A stretch of 64,000 bases of DNA from JAGNNV01 sp031412915 (lineage in GTDB: Bacteria; Acidobacteriota; Vicinamibacteria; Fen-336; JAGNNV01). The DNA is taken from assembly GCA_031412915.1 (NCBI GenBank), contig JANODX010000020.1, forward strand, positions 1 to 64,000, given 5' to 3'. Below are positions 34,817 to 45,300 of the stretch, piece after piece. The stretch's first letter is position 1. The number at the start of each line of letters is the position of its first letter. The position numbers were made by a program, and so were the translations under genes. The notes below the pieces were generated by a model. The model was given only the letters and a program-made list of their open reading frames with translations, ran no database searches and had not been told where the DNA came from.

Positions 34817-35616
34817 TGATCGTGGTCCTGCTGCCAGCCTACAACGAGGAGGAGAGCCTTCCCATCCTGCTCCCCAAGATCGAGCAGTTCTTCGCCGAAG
34901 AGGGTGGTGAGGGCGCGATCGTGGTTTGCGACGACGGAAGCACGGACCGCACCGCTGCGGTGCTCGCCGCCTATCGGCCCAAGGTGCGACTGGAAGTCAT
35001 CACGCACAAGCTCAATCGCGGTCTCGGTGAAGCGAGCCGCGACCTCTTCGAACGCGCGGCCGAGCTTCTGGAGGACGATGACGTCATCATCCGGATGGAT
35101 TGCGACGACACCCACGATCCCTCCTTCATGCACCTCATGAAGAAGAAGCTGGACGAGGGTCATGACGTGGTCATCGCCTCGCGGTTTCAGGAGGGAGGCG
35201 GGCAGAGGGGCGTCGACGCCTATCGCGCGTTCGTGAGCCGCGGCGCGAACCTCTTCATGAAAGTCATCTTCCCCATCTCCGGCGTGCAGGAGTACTCCTG
35301 CGGATTCCGGGCCTACCGGGCGGGCGTGATCCGGCGGGCGATCCGGGTCTTCGGAAACGATTTCATCCAGCTCAAGGGACTCGGCTTCACCTGCACCCTC
35401 GAGAAGCTGGTCAAACTCCGCATGCTTGGGGCCCGTTTCGCGGAAGTGCCCTTCGTGCTCCGCTACGACCGCAAGCTCAGCGCCTCGAAGATGATTTCCA
35501 GCGTCACCACCCTGGGATACCTGACCATGGCCATCCTCTACCACTGGCCCTGGGGCGGCTGGCGCACGAACCCCCGCTACCGGGCGGCCGCTCTCGAAAT
35601 CGAGGCGGCGAGCTAG
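34816..35616 (+). CDS. GT2 glycosyltransferase
   Basis: A 266-residue GT-A fold enzyme: MIVVLLPAYNEEESLPILLPKI, DDGSTDRTAAVL, and metal-binding DCDDTHDPSFMHLM. The DPM1-like region VQEYSCGFRAYRAGVIRRAI follows. Unlike many polyprenyl-phosphate sugar synthases there is no clear pair of C-terminal membrane helices, so it may be peripheral. It could make a lipid-linked donor or extend the glycan chain. It overlaps the previous gene by one base and ends four bases before copy 4 of the amidotransferase, in the same operon. Confidence 0.85.
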   Translation: MIVVLLPAYNEEESLPILLPKIEQFFAEEGGEGAIVVCDDGSTDRTAAVLAAYRPKVRLEVITHKLNRGLGEASRDLFERAAELLEDDDVIIRMDCDDTHDPSFMHLMKKKLDEGHDVVIASRFQEGGGQRGVDAYRAFVSRGANLFMKVIFPISGVQEYSCGFRAYRAGVIRRAIRVFGNDFIQLKGLGFTCTLEKLVKLRMLGARFAEVPFVLRYDRKLSASKMISSVTTLGYLTMAILYHWPWGGWRTNPRYRAAALEIEAAS

Positions 35617-35620
35617 TCCT

Positions 35621-37546
35621 ATGTGCGGCATCTGCGGACTCTTCGGAACCGGAAGGCCCCTGGCCGAGGGCCGGCGCATCGTCGAGGGCATGATGAAGGC
35701 CCTCGTTCATCGAGGCCCCGACGGCGAAGGCCGGGCGGAAGGGCGCGGCATTCTCCTGGGACACCGCCGCCTCTCCATCATCGACGTGGCCCTGGGCGCG
35801 CAACCCATGCTCTCGGCCGACGGCCGCTTCGCCCTCACCTTCAACGGCGAGATCTACAACTACCTTGAACTGAAACGCGAACTCATCGACGAGGGGGCGT
35901 CGTTCCGCACCGTCTCCGACGCCGAGGTCCTGCTGGAACTCCTGGTCCGGCACGGCGAAAGAGCTCTCACCCGGTTGAACGGAATGTTCGCCTTCGCCTT
36001 CTGCGATCTCAAGAGCGGCGAGTGGATGCTGGCCCGGGACCCTTTCGGGATCAAGCCGCTGTACCTCGCCGAGTTCGGCCAGGAGATTGGCTTTGCTTCC
36101 GAGATCAAGGCATTTCTCGCTCATCCGGATTTTCGAAGGGCTCTCGACCACGAGGCCCTCTCCGAATACCTCACCTTCCAGTTCACGCTCTCTGAGCGCA
36201 CCCTTTTCAGCGGAGTGCGCAAGATCGAGCCCGGAACCTACGTGAAGGGCCGGGGGGTAAGGATCCGGAGTGTGGTGCGCTATTGGGACTTCGACTTCGA
36301 ATCGCCGCTTCACACCTCCATCGACGAGGGCGTTGCCGATCTCCGCGCTGCTCTCGACTCGAGCGCCCGGTTTCAGATCCGGAGCGACGTGCCCCTCGGG
36401 GTCTACCTCTCGGGGGGCCTCGATTCCACGGCGGTGGCCGCACTCGCCCGAAAGGCCACGGGCCGGCGAATCCCGGCATTCCACGGCCGCTTCGACGAAG
36501 GTGTCGCCTACGACGAGTCCTCTTACGCGCGTCAGGCCGCTTCCGCCCTGGACCTCGAACTGAACATAAGCACCCCGACCCCAAGGGACTTCGCCGATCT
36601 CATGCCCGGTCTCGTTCGCGCCATGGACGAGCCCGCCGCGGGCCCGGGTCTCTTCCCTCAATATTTCGTCAGCCGCGAAGCACAGAAGCAGGTGAAAGTG
36701 GTTCTGGGCGGTCAGGGAGGAGACGAGCTCTTCGGCGGTTATGCCCGGTACCTGGTGGCCGAAACCGGAGCGGTCCTTCAGGCCGCCATCCGGGGCCAGG
36801 CTGGAGAGGTGGACCCGGGGGAGAGCCCGTCGCTCGACCTTTCCGAAATGGGCGCCACCCTGCCCCAGCTCAAGGGCTACGAACCCCTGCTGCAGCACTT
36901 CTTCGCCGAAGGACTCTTCGAACCCGCCAGCCGGCGGTATTTCCGGCTGGTCGACCGGCGCGGACCCTGGCGCGGTGTCCTGGAGGCGGAGGCCCTCGGT
37001 CCCGACACCGAGGACATGGTCTTCGAGAAGTTCCGTCGCCTTTTCGATCGTCCAGGTCCCCGTTCGCTCCTCGAGCGAATGCTGGCCTTCGACTCCTCCA
37101 CCCTGCTGCAGGCCCTGCTTCACGTGGAGGACCGCATGAGCATGGCGGCTTCCATCGAAAGCCGGGTTCCCCTGCTCGACGTGGACGTGGCCCGGGTGGC
37201 CATGCGAATCCCCGGGTCGATGAAACTGCGACATGGGCGCTCGAAAGAAGTCTTGCGCGAAGCGCTCAATGGAGAGATTCCCGCCTCCGTCGCGGAGAGG
37301 CAGGACAAGATGGGGTTCCCGGTGCCTCTGCGGGAGTGGGCGGCCGGGGGCCCGGTACGCGACTTTCTCCACGACGTCCTGCTGTCGCCGCGAGCCCTCA
37401 CTCGCGGTTTCTTCCGCCGTTCCGCACTTGAACAATTGCTCGAAGATCCGGGGCCGGCAGCTCGCGCTTTGTGGGGAGCGCTCAATCTGGAGCTGTGGCA
37501 TCGGGAGTTCATCGACGCATCCCTCCATGAACAACACCGCCACTAG
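35621..37546 (+). CDS. asnB: asparagine synthase-like glutamine amidotransferase (copy 4)
   Basis: A 641-residue AsnB-type protein: MCGICGLF (Cys2), VHRGPDGEGR, oxyanion motif FNGEIYNYLELKREL, RDPFGIKPLYLA and PP-loop YLSGGLDSTAVAALA near 262, then GGQGGDELFGGYARYL. Motifs are intact, so both half-reactions look possible. It is distinct from copy 3 in the central region, suggesting different acceptors rather than simple redundancy. It is preceded by a 4-bp gap and overlaps the deacetylase gene by 20 bases. Confidence 0.88.
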   Translation: MCGICGLFGTGRPLAEGRRIVEGMMKALVHRGPDGEGRAEGRGILLGHRRLSIIDVALGAQPMLSADGRFALTFNGEIYNYLELKRELIDEGASFRTVSDAEVLLELLVRHGERALTRLNGMFAFAFCDLKSGEWMLARDPFGIKPLYLAEFGQEIGFASEIKAFLAHPDFRRALDHEALSEYLTFQFTLSERTLFSGVRKIEPGTYVKGRGVRIRSVVRYWDFDFESPLHTSIDEGVADLRAALDSSARFQIRSDVPLGVYLSGGLDSTAVAALARKATGRRIPAFHGRFDEGVAYDESSYARQAASALDLELNISTPTPRDFADLMPGLVRAMDEPAAGPGLFPQYFVSREAQKQVKVVLGGQGGDELFGGYARYLVAETGAVLQAAIRGQAGEVDPGESPSLDLSEMGATLPQLKGYEPLLQHFFAEGLFEPASRRYFRLVDRRGPWRGVLEAEALGPDTEDMVFEKFRRLFDRPGPRSLLERMLAFDSSTLLQALLHVEDRMSMAASIESRVPLLDVDVARVAMRIPGSMKLRHGRSKEVLREALNGEIPASVAERQDKMGFPVPLREWAAGGPVRDFLHDVLLSPRALTRGFFRRSALEQLLEDPGPAARALWGALNLELWHREFIDASLHEQHRH

Positions 37547-38837
37547 ATCCTGGATCGCGGACGCGCTCTCGGGCTACTGGCCGAACAATCCGTCCGCGGT
37601 CGAGGTCCTGCCGGTTTCGACCGTGCCCGCAGGCAGGGGCGCGCGGGCGGAGTGGTTCGACGTCCGGCTTCCCTCCTGGGCCAGGGACTGCGGTGTCGAT
37701 GGAACCATCCTGGTTCCCGCCATGGCCACCGGAGCGGAGGCGCCCGATTCGGGCCGTGCGGAGGCATGGCGCGCGGTGGACTGGTGGGCGGCGGCGGCGT
37801 GGCACCTCTCAGGCGCCGCCGAGCGCGCGCACGAGGACAGCCACGGTCCGATCCACTCCTACTCCTATCGTCTTCCCAACCTCGACCCGCGCGCTTTCGA
37901 ATACGCATGGGCCAACCGGATCGGCCTCTTCCTGAGACGATGGGCGGCCAGGGAGGCAGGACAAGGTGAGGCGGAGCTTCTCGGCCCCGCTCCTGCGGGA
38001 CGCCTGTGGCTGACCCATGACGTAGACGCGGTGGCAAAGACGTTCGCGATTCGGTTCAAGCAATCGGCCTTCCGCGGCTTTCGTGCGGCGCGGCTGTCTC
38101 TACGCGGAGAGCTTCAACGTGCTCGAAGTGTAGCCGCCTCCGCGGCGGCCTTCGCGGTCGGCCCCGGAACCTACGACCTGCTGGACGATGTCGCGAGGGC
38201 GGACGAGGCCGCCGATCATCGCGGCCTGTTCTTCGTCCACGCGCGCCGCAACCGGCGCGGACCCGTGGATGCGCTGCTCGATCCCGGCTATCGGTTGAGC
38301 ACGCCCGGCCTCGGGGATCGGCTGCGTGACCTCATCTCGCGGGGGCACGAGATCGGCGTCCACCCGTCCTACTCTTCCTGGAACGATGGTCCACGCCTGA
38401 GCGAGGAGCGAGCCTCGGTGGGTCGCGTGATTGCGGGTGAAGTCCGCGCGTGTCGTCAGCACTGGATGCGGTTTTCATGGGCCAGGACCTGGGCGGCGCA
38501 GGAGCAAGCCGGTTTTTCCCTGGACTCGACTCTCGGTTTCAATGATCGTCCCGGCTTCCGCGTGGGCGCGGCCTTGCGCCATCATCCCTGGAACGCGCTC
38601 ACCGCTTCTGCCCACAAGATCGAAGTCCTTCCCCTGGTCGTGATGGATTCGCATCTTTACGACTACGCCGAGCTGGACCCCCTGGCCCGCGGCAGGAGGC
38701 TGCGGCATTTCGTCGATGAGGTTCGCGCGGTGGGAGGGGAGGCGGCGATCCTCTGGCACCCTCACACCCTCTCCACGGACTATGGCTGGCGAAGCGGCTT
38801 CGAAGAGATGCTGAGCCTTTTGGGTCGGCCGGCATGA
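37527..38837 (+). CDS. polysaccharide deacetylase-like protein
   Basis: A 436-residue protein of the NodB-fold deacetylase type found in exopolysaccharide loci. After an N-terminal region of unknown role (1-160), LWLTHDVDAVAKTF provides the catalytic/metal aspartates. Later come GHEIGVHPSYSSWND with a metal-binding His, and AILWHPHTLSTDYGW near the C-terminus. In other systems such enzymes remove N-acetyl groups from hexosamines of a nascent polysaccharide, here presumably in the cytoplasm because no signal peptide is seen. The start ATG 37527 overlaps the amidotransferase by 20 bases; the stop overlaps the FemAB-like gene by four. Confidence 0.78.
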   Translation: MNNTATRSWIADALSGYWPNNPSAVEVLPVSTVPAGRGARAEWFDVRLPSWARDCGVDGTILVPAMATGAEAPDSGRAEAWRAVDWWAAAAWHLSGAAERAHEDSHGPIHSYSYRLPNLDPRAFEYAWANRIGLFLRRWAAREAGQGEAELLGPAPAGRLWLTHDVDAVAKTFAIRFKQSAFRGFRAARLSLRGELQRARSVAASAAAFAVGPGTYDLLDDVARADEAADHRGLFFVHARRNRRGPVDALLDPGYRLSTPGLGDRLRDLISRGHEIGVHPSYSSWNDGPRLSEERASVGRVIAGEVRACRQHWMRFSWARTWAAQEQAGFSLDSTLGFNDRPGFRVGAALRHHPWNALTASAHKIEVLPLVVMDSHLYDYAELDPLARGRRLRHFVDEVRAVGGEAAILWHPHTLSTDYGWRSGFEEMLSLLGRPA

Positions 38838-39886
38838 GCGATCTGCCTTCGCACGCGCCCATCTCCGATCAGGACTGGAGGGAATGGGACGACTTCGTGC
38901 GGGGCCACCCCGACGCATCCGTGTACCACCTCTCCGACTGGGCCCGGGTAATGAAGCGGGCCTTCGGGTACGCGGTCAGAAGTCTTGCCGTCCGCAACTC
39001 CGGTGGCGGGATCGCCGCGGTCGTCCCGCTCTTCGAAGTCAGGGGCCTGACCGGCCGCCGCCTCGTGGGCGTTCCCTTCCGTGACCGAGGCGGCATCCTG
39101 GCCGCCCACCCGGACGCGGAACGCGCGGCGCTTTCGGCTGTCCGGAAGCTCTTCGCCGACTCGGGAGCCGCAGGTGTCGTCCTCAAGTCCTGCTCGAAAG
39201 TGAACGAAGACCTGGCGCGCGCCCTTGGCTTCTCCGTCTCGAAGTACTGGGTTCACAGCGTCATGCCGCTCCAGCGCGGCGACCTCTGGAGGCGCATCGG
39301 CAAGAAGAATCGGAACATGGTGCGGCAGGCCCGGAAGAACGGTCTCAACGTCGAATGGCGACGCGGGGCGGAGCATGCGGAAGCCTGGCATCGGCTCCAC
39401 CGCCAAACCCAGTCCCGATTGGGCGTGCCCGTCTTCCCCCGGTCTCTTTTCGAAGCGATTCTCGAGGAAGGCCGCGACTGGGCCCGACTTCTGCTCATCC
39501 TGGGTCCGAAGGGACCGGTAGCCGGAGGCCTCTTCTTCGACTTCGCCGGTCGCTACATCTACGGATATTCGGCCTCAACACTTCCCGGCCAGGAAATGCG
39601 GGCCAACGACCTCATGCTGTTCGAGGCGCTGAGCGAAGCCGAGCGGTCGGGTGCCCGGTGGTTCGACTTCGGCAGTGACTCGCCAAGGCAGTCGAGCCTC
39701 CTGGCCTTCAAGGAAAAATGGGGTTCGCAGACGTCGCTCACCACCGTCCTCTCCATCCCGGCCTCGAACGAAGAAAGAAGCGACAGCAGTTCCGCCCTGT
39801 ATTCTCTGGCCCGCCTCGTGGGACGCCACCTCCCCGCTCCGGTGTGGGAAGCACTCACCTCTCCCCTGGTCAGGAAACTCGGATGA
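38834..39886 (+). CDS. FemAB-like / GNAT-fold acyltransferase
   Basis: A 350-residue protein with two tandem GNAT-like folds, as in FemAB aminoacyltransferases and the FemAB-like proteins of exosortase-linked glycan loci. Landmarks are SVYHLSDWARVMKRAFGY at the start, IGKKNRNMVRQARKNGLNVEW in the middle, and the C-terminal DFGSDSPRQSSLLAFKEKWGSQ. Homologues transfer an amino acid or acyl group onto an amino sugar. A free amine produced by the adjacent deacetylase would be a logical acceptor, which is an inference from gene order. Four-base overlaps join it to both neighbours. Confidence 0.78.
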   Translation: MSDLPSHAPISDQDWREWDDFVRGHPDASVYHLSDWARVMKRAFGYAVRSLAVRNSGGGIAAVVPLFEVRGLTGRRLVGVPFRDRGGILAAHPDAERAALSAVRKLFADSGAAGVVLKSCSKVNEDLARALGFSVSKYWVHSVMPLQRGDLWRRIGKKNRNMVRQARKNGLNVEWRRGAEHAEAWHRLHRQTQSRLGVPVFPRSLFEAILEEGRDWARLLLILGPKGPVAGGLFFDFAGRYIYGYSASTLPGQEMRANDLMLFEALSEAERSGARWFDFGSDSPRQSSLLAFKEKWGSQTSLTTVLSIPASNEERSDSSSALYSLARLVGRHLPAPVWEALTSPLVRKLG

Positions 39887-41487
39887 TTCTTTCCCCGCCC
39901 ACGAACCCTTACGAGAGAGAGTTCCGGATCGTGGCCCGTCAGGTTCTCTCCGCCTGGAACCGGGATCCGGGGTCCCCGTCATACGGGTCGATGGACCGTC
40001 CCTACTGGGGCTGGAAATACAAGGACTTCTCCGACTCCACCATGCAGTACGGTCTCAACCTGGCGATCGCCTACGCGCAACGCAGCGGCGCCGAGGATGC
40101 GATCCGGCCATGGCTGGAAGCGACCGTGCGTTACCTGGGCCGCATCCAGTGGCGCGATGGGAGTTTCGATCAGTGTTACCCGCACGAAAAGTCGCCCGGC
40201 GTCTTCTTCGACTTCCTGGCCACTCTCGTCGATCTCCACGGTTCGGGACTGCTGTCGAAGGATTGCGCGCTCGAGCTCGAGGGCATCATCCGGCGCGGCG
40301 TGGTTTTCCTTCTCCGCACCGATGAGAGGCATGGCGAGGTCGCGAATCACATCGCGCAGTACGGCTATGAATTGCTCCACTATGCAAGGGCGTTCGGGGA
40401 CGCGCGCGCCGAAGGTCGCGGCCGCGAGTACGTGACGCGGACACTGTCGTGGTTCGACCGCGACGAGGGCTGGTTCAAGGAGTATCACGGGCCCGATGCG
40501 GGTTACCAGACCCGGACACTGCGGTATCTCACCAAGGCGGGGTTGCTCTACCCGGATCTGAATCTCTGGCCGTTGGTGGACAAGGCCATGGAGTTCATGG
40601 ACGCGCTGGTCATGCCGGACGGCACCATCAACCCACTGCTCGGATGCAGGTCGACCGCCCTCCTCTATCCCTATTCATTCGAGGTGGCAGCCCGGCGCGA
40701 AGCGCGTTTCGCGCCCCTGGCCGCGAGAATCCGAAAGGCCTGGGACGAAGGGCTCGTGCCCCTGCCCTCGGGCCTCGACTTCGGCAACGCCATCCGTCTG
40801 GGCGACGACGCGCGCGAAGCGGCGGATCTGTACGCGGCGCAACCGGCGGCGGTCGACCCCGCAGGGAAGGCGCCTTCCCCGGAAAGCATCGACTTCCCCA
40901 ACGCGGGGATTTTCGTACGCCGTACGCCGGACCGCGCGGTTTACGTGGCGTCGGGACTCGGGGGTGCGGTCGTCGTGTATCGCCGAGACGTCGAGGGGGC
41001 CTGGAGGCTCGCGGGCGAGGACGGCGGCTACCTTCTGGTCGCGGATGAAAGGCGCTATGTCACCCGGGTCCCCGCGGCCGGACGCGCGCGGAGTGTCACG
41101 GACCGCGAGATCGGGGTCGAGGCCGACTTCTTCCTGTCCCTGCACGAGGATCTGAAGACGTATCAGATGGTGGCGCTGCGAATCCTCAACTCAACGGTGT
41201 TGCGGGTCCAGTGGATCGGCGATCTCTTCAGAAAGGTGGTGGTGCGAAGGCTGATGAGCAAGCGAGTCAAGGCCCCGGCTCGACTGGTGCGGACAGTCAC
41301 AATGGAAGTTGACTTGGTAGTGGTCAAGGATGTCATCGAGGGAGCCTCGGGAGCGACGCTGCGCCGAACACGGCGAGCCAGCGGAATTCACATGGCGAGT
41401 TCGCGGTACTTCCAGCCAGCCGAGTTCGAATCGGCGGCCGGAGGCTGGGAGGAACGAGCGACGCCTTCGTCGTCACGGACGTTCTGA
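39883..41487 (+). CDS. heparinase II/III-like alpha-toroid protein
   Basis: A 534-residue protein. Residues 1-330 are alpha-helical, with repeated aromatic/His patches (YWGWKYKDFSDSTMQYGLNLAIAYAQ, EVANHIAQYGYELLHYARAF, YQTRTLRYLTKAGLLYPDL) as in (alpha/alpha)-toroid enzymes. The rest is beta-rich (NAGIFVRRTPDRAVYVASGLGGAVVVYRRD). This order resembles heparinase II/III or alginate-lyase-like proteins of polysaccharide loci, but no signal peptide is seen and the catalytic Tyr/His set cannot be assigned. It may trim or process the glycan. Last gene of the ten-gene operon, coupled by ATGA and followed by a terminator-like hairpin. Confidence 0.6.
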   Translation: MILSPPTNPYEREFRIVARQVLSAWNRDPGSPSYGSMDRPYWGWKYKDFSDSTMQYGLNLAIAYAQRSGAEDAIRPWLEATVRYLGRIQWRDGSFDQCYPHEKSPGVFFDFLATLVDLHGSGLLSKDCALELEGIIRRGVVFLLRTDERHGEVANHIAQYGYELLHYARAFGDARAEGRGREYVTRTLSWFDRDEGWFKEYHGPDAGYQTRTLRYLTKAGLLYPDLNLWPLVDKAMEFMDALVMPDGTINPLLGCRSTALLYPYSFEVAARREARFAPLAARIRKAWDEGLVPLPSGLDFGNAIRLGDDAREAADLYAAQPAAVDPAGKAPSPESIDFPNAGIFVRRTPDRAVYVASGLGGAVVVYRRDVEGAWRLAGEDGGYLLVADERRYVTRVPAAGRARSVTDREIGVEADFFLSLHEDLKTYQMVALRILNSTVLRVQWIGDLFRKVVVRRLMSKRVKAPARLVRTVTMEVDLVVVKDVIEGASGATLRRTRRASGIHMASSRYFQPAEFESAAGGWEERATPSSSRTF

Positions 41488-41516
41488 CCTACGCCTGGCG
41501 CATCAAGCGTCTATCC

Positions 41517-41540
41517 GGGAGCGGCCATTTTCGGCCGCCC
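41517..41540. terminator. GC-rich hairpin between convergent genes
   Basis: GCGGCC (41521-41526) pairs with GGCCGC (41533-41538) around loop ATTTTC, with GGG/CCC outside a one-base bulge. It lies between the end of the polysaccharide operon (41487) and the end of the giant minus-strand gene (41585), so it could stop transcription from both sides. No T-run is present. Confidence 0.45.
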
Positions 41541-41584
41541 GTACTTCGCGCCCAAAGTGGTCACAGTCTCCTTAGAGCATGAGC

Positions 41585-42382
41585 TTACGGCCAGAGAGTC
41601 GCGGCTCCCACCAGCCTCCACGTCGGATCCGTCCGATCGAACGGCGACGCGAAAGTCCCGGTCCCCAGCCGCGCCGTCCCGTCCATTAACCAGGTCATGA
41701 AGAACCCCGTAGTGGTGTTATGCCACAGGAAGTCCGGCTTCCCGTCCGCGTTGAAGTCCGCCCGCGCCGACACCAATCGGAATTGATCCGGCGTCGTTTG
41801 CGCGGCGGCATACGCGAGCGTCCCCGACCGCGTTGGGCCCGTCAACAGCCACGCCTCAAGCCCTCCCGTCGCCGAGTTGTACAGAATCAAATCGTCCGCC
41901 CCGTCTCCGTTCACATCCGAGGCCGTCGTCACTCGCCAGGACACAGACGGCAGCAGGAACGTCGTCACGTCGTAGTCCGATAGCCGGTTCCCGTTCTCAC
42001 ACAAGACCACCTTCAGAACACCTGTCTGGTCGTTGTAGTACACCACGTCCAGCTCCCCGTCCCCGTTCGCATCCATCGTCGTGGCCACGCGCCACGGTGA
42101 TGCCATGGTGTAGTTCTGGAACTTGAAGCCCTTCAGGTTGTCCCCGTCGATGTACCAGAACAGCATCGTGCCCGTCGTGTAGTTGTGCCACAGATAGTCC
42201 AGGTTCCCGTCCCGGTCGAAGTCCGCGATCGTGCCGATCTTCCAGTCCGGATCCGGGCCGAACGGCGTCACCCAGTTGAACGTCTCCAGCGACGGCGATC
42301 CCACGACTTCCTTCTTGAAATGCCACCGATACAGATGATTGTCCGCCAGGTTATGGAACATCAGACGGAATCGATCGCTGGT
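41585..42382 (-). repeat. C-terminal FG-GAP-like cassette, copy A
   Basis: About 800 bp closely similar to copies B, C and D. It encodes the final ~265 residues from DRFRLMFHNLADNHLYRWHF to TWRLVGAATLWP. Similarity to B and C continues into the preceding Calx-beta domains to about 43400. Confidence 0.8.
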
Positions 42383-45300
42383 TCCGTCCGTATTCACGAT
42401 CGTCCCTGTCCCCTCCGCATCCCCGAGTATCGCTCCGCCGGGAGTCGAGAGAACCACCGTGAACGTCTCGTAGGGCTCCGCCACCGCGTCTCCCACCACC
42501 TGCACCGTGATCGTCTTCGTCGTCTCACCCACGTCGAACGCGATCTGACCATTCGCCGTCACATAGTCGTCGGGAGCTATAGCGCTCCCCTCGACGGTGG
42601 ACCAGTTCACCGTCACCGGAACCGTCGGCGACTGATTCAACGTCGCCGTGAACACCATCGGCGATGTTCCCGTGGTCCCCTCCGTCAACGACTTGTCTCC
42701 AATCGACACCACCAGGCCGTCGTCTGCCACGATCGCTCCCAGTGCATCCGCCTTGAAGATCGAGGCGTTGATCGCGTTCGATAGCCGGAAAATCATGGTC
42801 TCGTCCGACTCCTCATTCGAATCCCGAACCACCGGCACGACCACCTGCACCACCGCCGTACCCCGCGCGATCATCGCCGTTCCGGCCATCGCGGTGTAAT
42901 CGGGTCCCGATATCGCCGTCCCGTTCACGGTGGCGTAGTTCGCGTAGATATCGCGGTCATAGAGGACCTTGGACGTCCAGATGTTGAAGCTCAGGAAGCT
43001 TGTGCCCGTGCCGGTGCCTTCCCCGAATTTCGCTCCCGTCTGGTCCCAGGACTTCGCGTCCGTCACCCGCAGGGTCGCTTCGTCATCATTGAGAATCGTT
43101 CCCGTGGCGACCGTGCGGGCGAGGGTGAAGCCGGCCGGGTTCGACAGAGTCAGAGTGAACGTCTCGTTCGTCTCCTCGACCTTGTCGCCGTTGATCGTCA
43201 CTTCGATGAACTTCCTCCGTTCCCCGGGCGCGAACGTCAACTGGCCCGAGGCGAAGACGTAGTCGGACGGCTCGGTAGCGGTTCCGTTCGAGGTCGCATA
43301 GTCGACCGACTCTGAGCCGGTGGCCGGGGTCGGCAGGGAGACCAGGAACTTCATCACGCCTGGGGACACGTAGCCCTCGGAGGCAACGGCATCCCCCACG
43401 GAGAGCGTCGTCGGGCACGTCGTCGTCGCGAACGTGGCATCCAGGCCGTTCGTCGTTCCACCGACGTTCGTGGCCACCGTCCGGAAGTGATACGTCGTTC
43501 CGCAGGTCAACCCCGTGATCGCTGCACCGGAGAGCGACACCGCCGAGGTACCCGAGCTGAGGCTCTGCGTGGCCGTCGAGCTCCCGTATGACGTTGTCGT
43601 CCCATATTCAAACGATGCCGTTGTCGAGGCGCCGTTCGGATTCACTGTCCCGTTCAACGTCGCTCCGGTCAAGCTGATGCCGCTTGCCACTCCCGTGGTC
43701 ACGGCGGGCGGGCAAGCCGTTGTCGCGAACGTCGCGTCGGAACCATTGGTCGTTCCACCGACGTTCGTGGCCACCACGCGGAAGTGATACGTGGTGTCGC
43801 ACGTCAGACCAGACGCCGGGCCGGATACCGACTCCGCGGAGGTTCCCGAACCAGGACTCAGAAGCGGCACCGTCTGCCCGTAGCTCGTGGTCGTCCCGTA
43901 CTCGAACATCGCCGTCGTGCTGGCTCCCTTCGGATTCACTGTCCCATTCAACGTCGCTCCGGTCGCGGTGATGCTGCTCGCCACTCCCGTGGTCACCGTG
44001 GGCGCGCAGCCCGTCGTCTCGAAGGTGACATCCGAACCGTTCGTCGTTCCACCGACGTTCGTGGCCACCGCGCGGAAGTGATACGTGGTTCCGCAGGTCA
44101 GCCCCGTGATCGCTCCGCCGGGGAGTGCTATCGCCGATGTTCCCGAACCCAGACTCTGGGGTGTCGTAGCACTTCCGTACGACGTCGTCGTCCCATATTC
44201 GAACGATGCCGTGGTCGAGGCGCCTCTTGGATTCACTGTCCCGTTCAGAGTCACCCCGGTCAGGCTGATGCCGCTCGCCACTCCCGTGGTCACGGTGGGC
44301 GCGCAGGCCGTCGTCGTGAATGTCGCGTTCAGGCCATTCGTCGTTCCGCCGACGTTGGTGGCCGTGACCCGGAAGTGATACGTGGTTCCGCAGGTCAACC
44401 CCGTGATTGCTCCACCGGAGAGCGACACCGCCGAGGTCCCAGAACCCAGGCTCTCCAAGGTCGTGGCACTTCCATACGACGTCGTCGTCCCGTACTCGAA
44501 CAATGCTGTGGTCGAGGCGCCGCGCGGATTCACGGTCCCGCTCAACGTCGCTCCGGTCAGGCTGATGCCAATCGCCCCGCCCGTGGTCACGGTCGGCGGG
44601 CAGGCCGTCGTGGCGAATGTGGCATCCAGGCCGTTCGTCGTTCCACCCACGTTCGTGGCCACCACCCGGAAGTGATACGTGGTTCCGCAGGTCAACCCGG
44701 TGATCGCTGCGCCGCTCATGGCCACCGCCGATGTCCCCGAACCCAGGTTCTCCGGAGTTGTAGCACTTCCGTACGACGTCGTCGTCCCGTACTCGAACAA
44801 TGCTGTGGTCGAGGCGGCACGCGGATTCACCGTCCCGTTCAACGTCGCTCCGGTCAGGCTGATGCCGCTCGCCACTCCCGTGGTCACGGTGGGCGCGCAG
44901 GCCGTCGTTATGAAAGTGGCGTTGGCGCCGTTCGTCGTTCCACCGACGTTCGTGGCCACCACCCGGAAGTGGTACGTCGTTCCGCAGGTCAACCCCGTGA
45001 TCACTCCACCGGAGAGCGACACGGCCGAGGTCCCCGAGCCCAGGCTCTGCGGGGTCGTGGCACTTCCGTACGACGTCGTCGTCCCATACTCGAATGAGGC
45101 GGTCGTGCTGGCTCCGTTTGGATTCGCGGTCCCGCTCAACGTCGCTCCGGTCAGACTGATGCTGCTCGCCACTCCCGTGGTCACGGTGGGCGGACACCGG
45201 GTCGTCACAAACGTGGCATCCGGGCCGTTCGTCGTTCCCCCGACGTTCGTGGCCACCAGGCGGAAGTGATACGTGGTGTCGCAGGTCAGGCCAGACGCGA

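Noticed and set aside
35504..37543. A 679-codon minus-strand reading opposite the fourth AsnB-type gene
   Set aside because: Composition is His/Gly/Glu-rich with no family similarity, while the plus-strand frame has all AsnB motifs.
11652..41487. An exosortase/PEP-CTERM system, suggested by the amidotransferase, deacetylase and FemAB-like genes
   Set aside because: No exosortase, PEP-CTERM tail, Wzx/Wzy or chain-length genes are seen; export is by a Wzm/Wzt pair.
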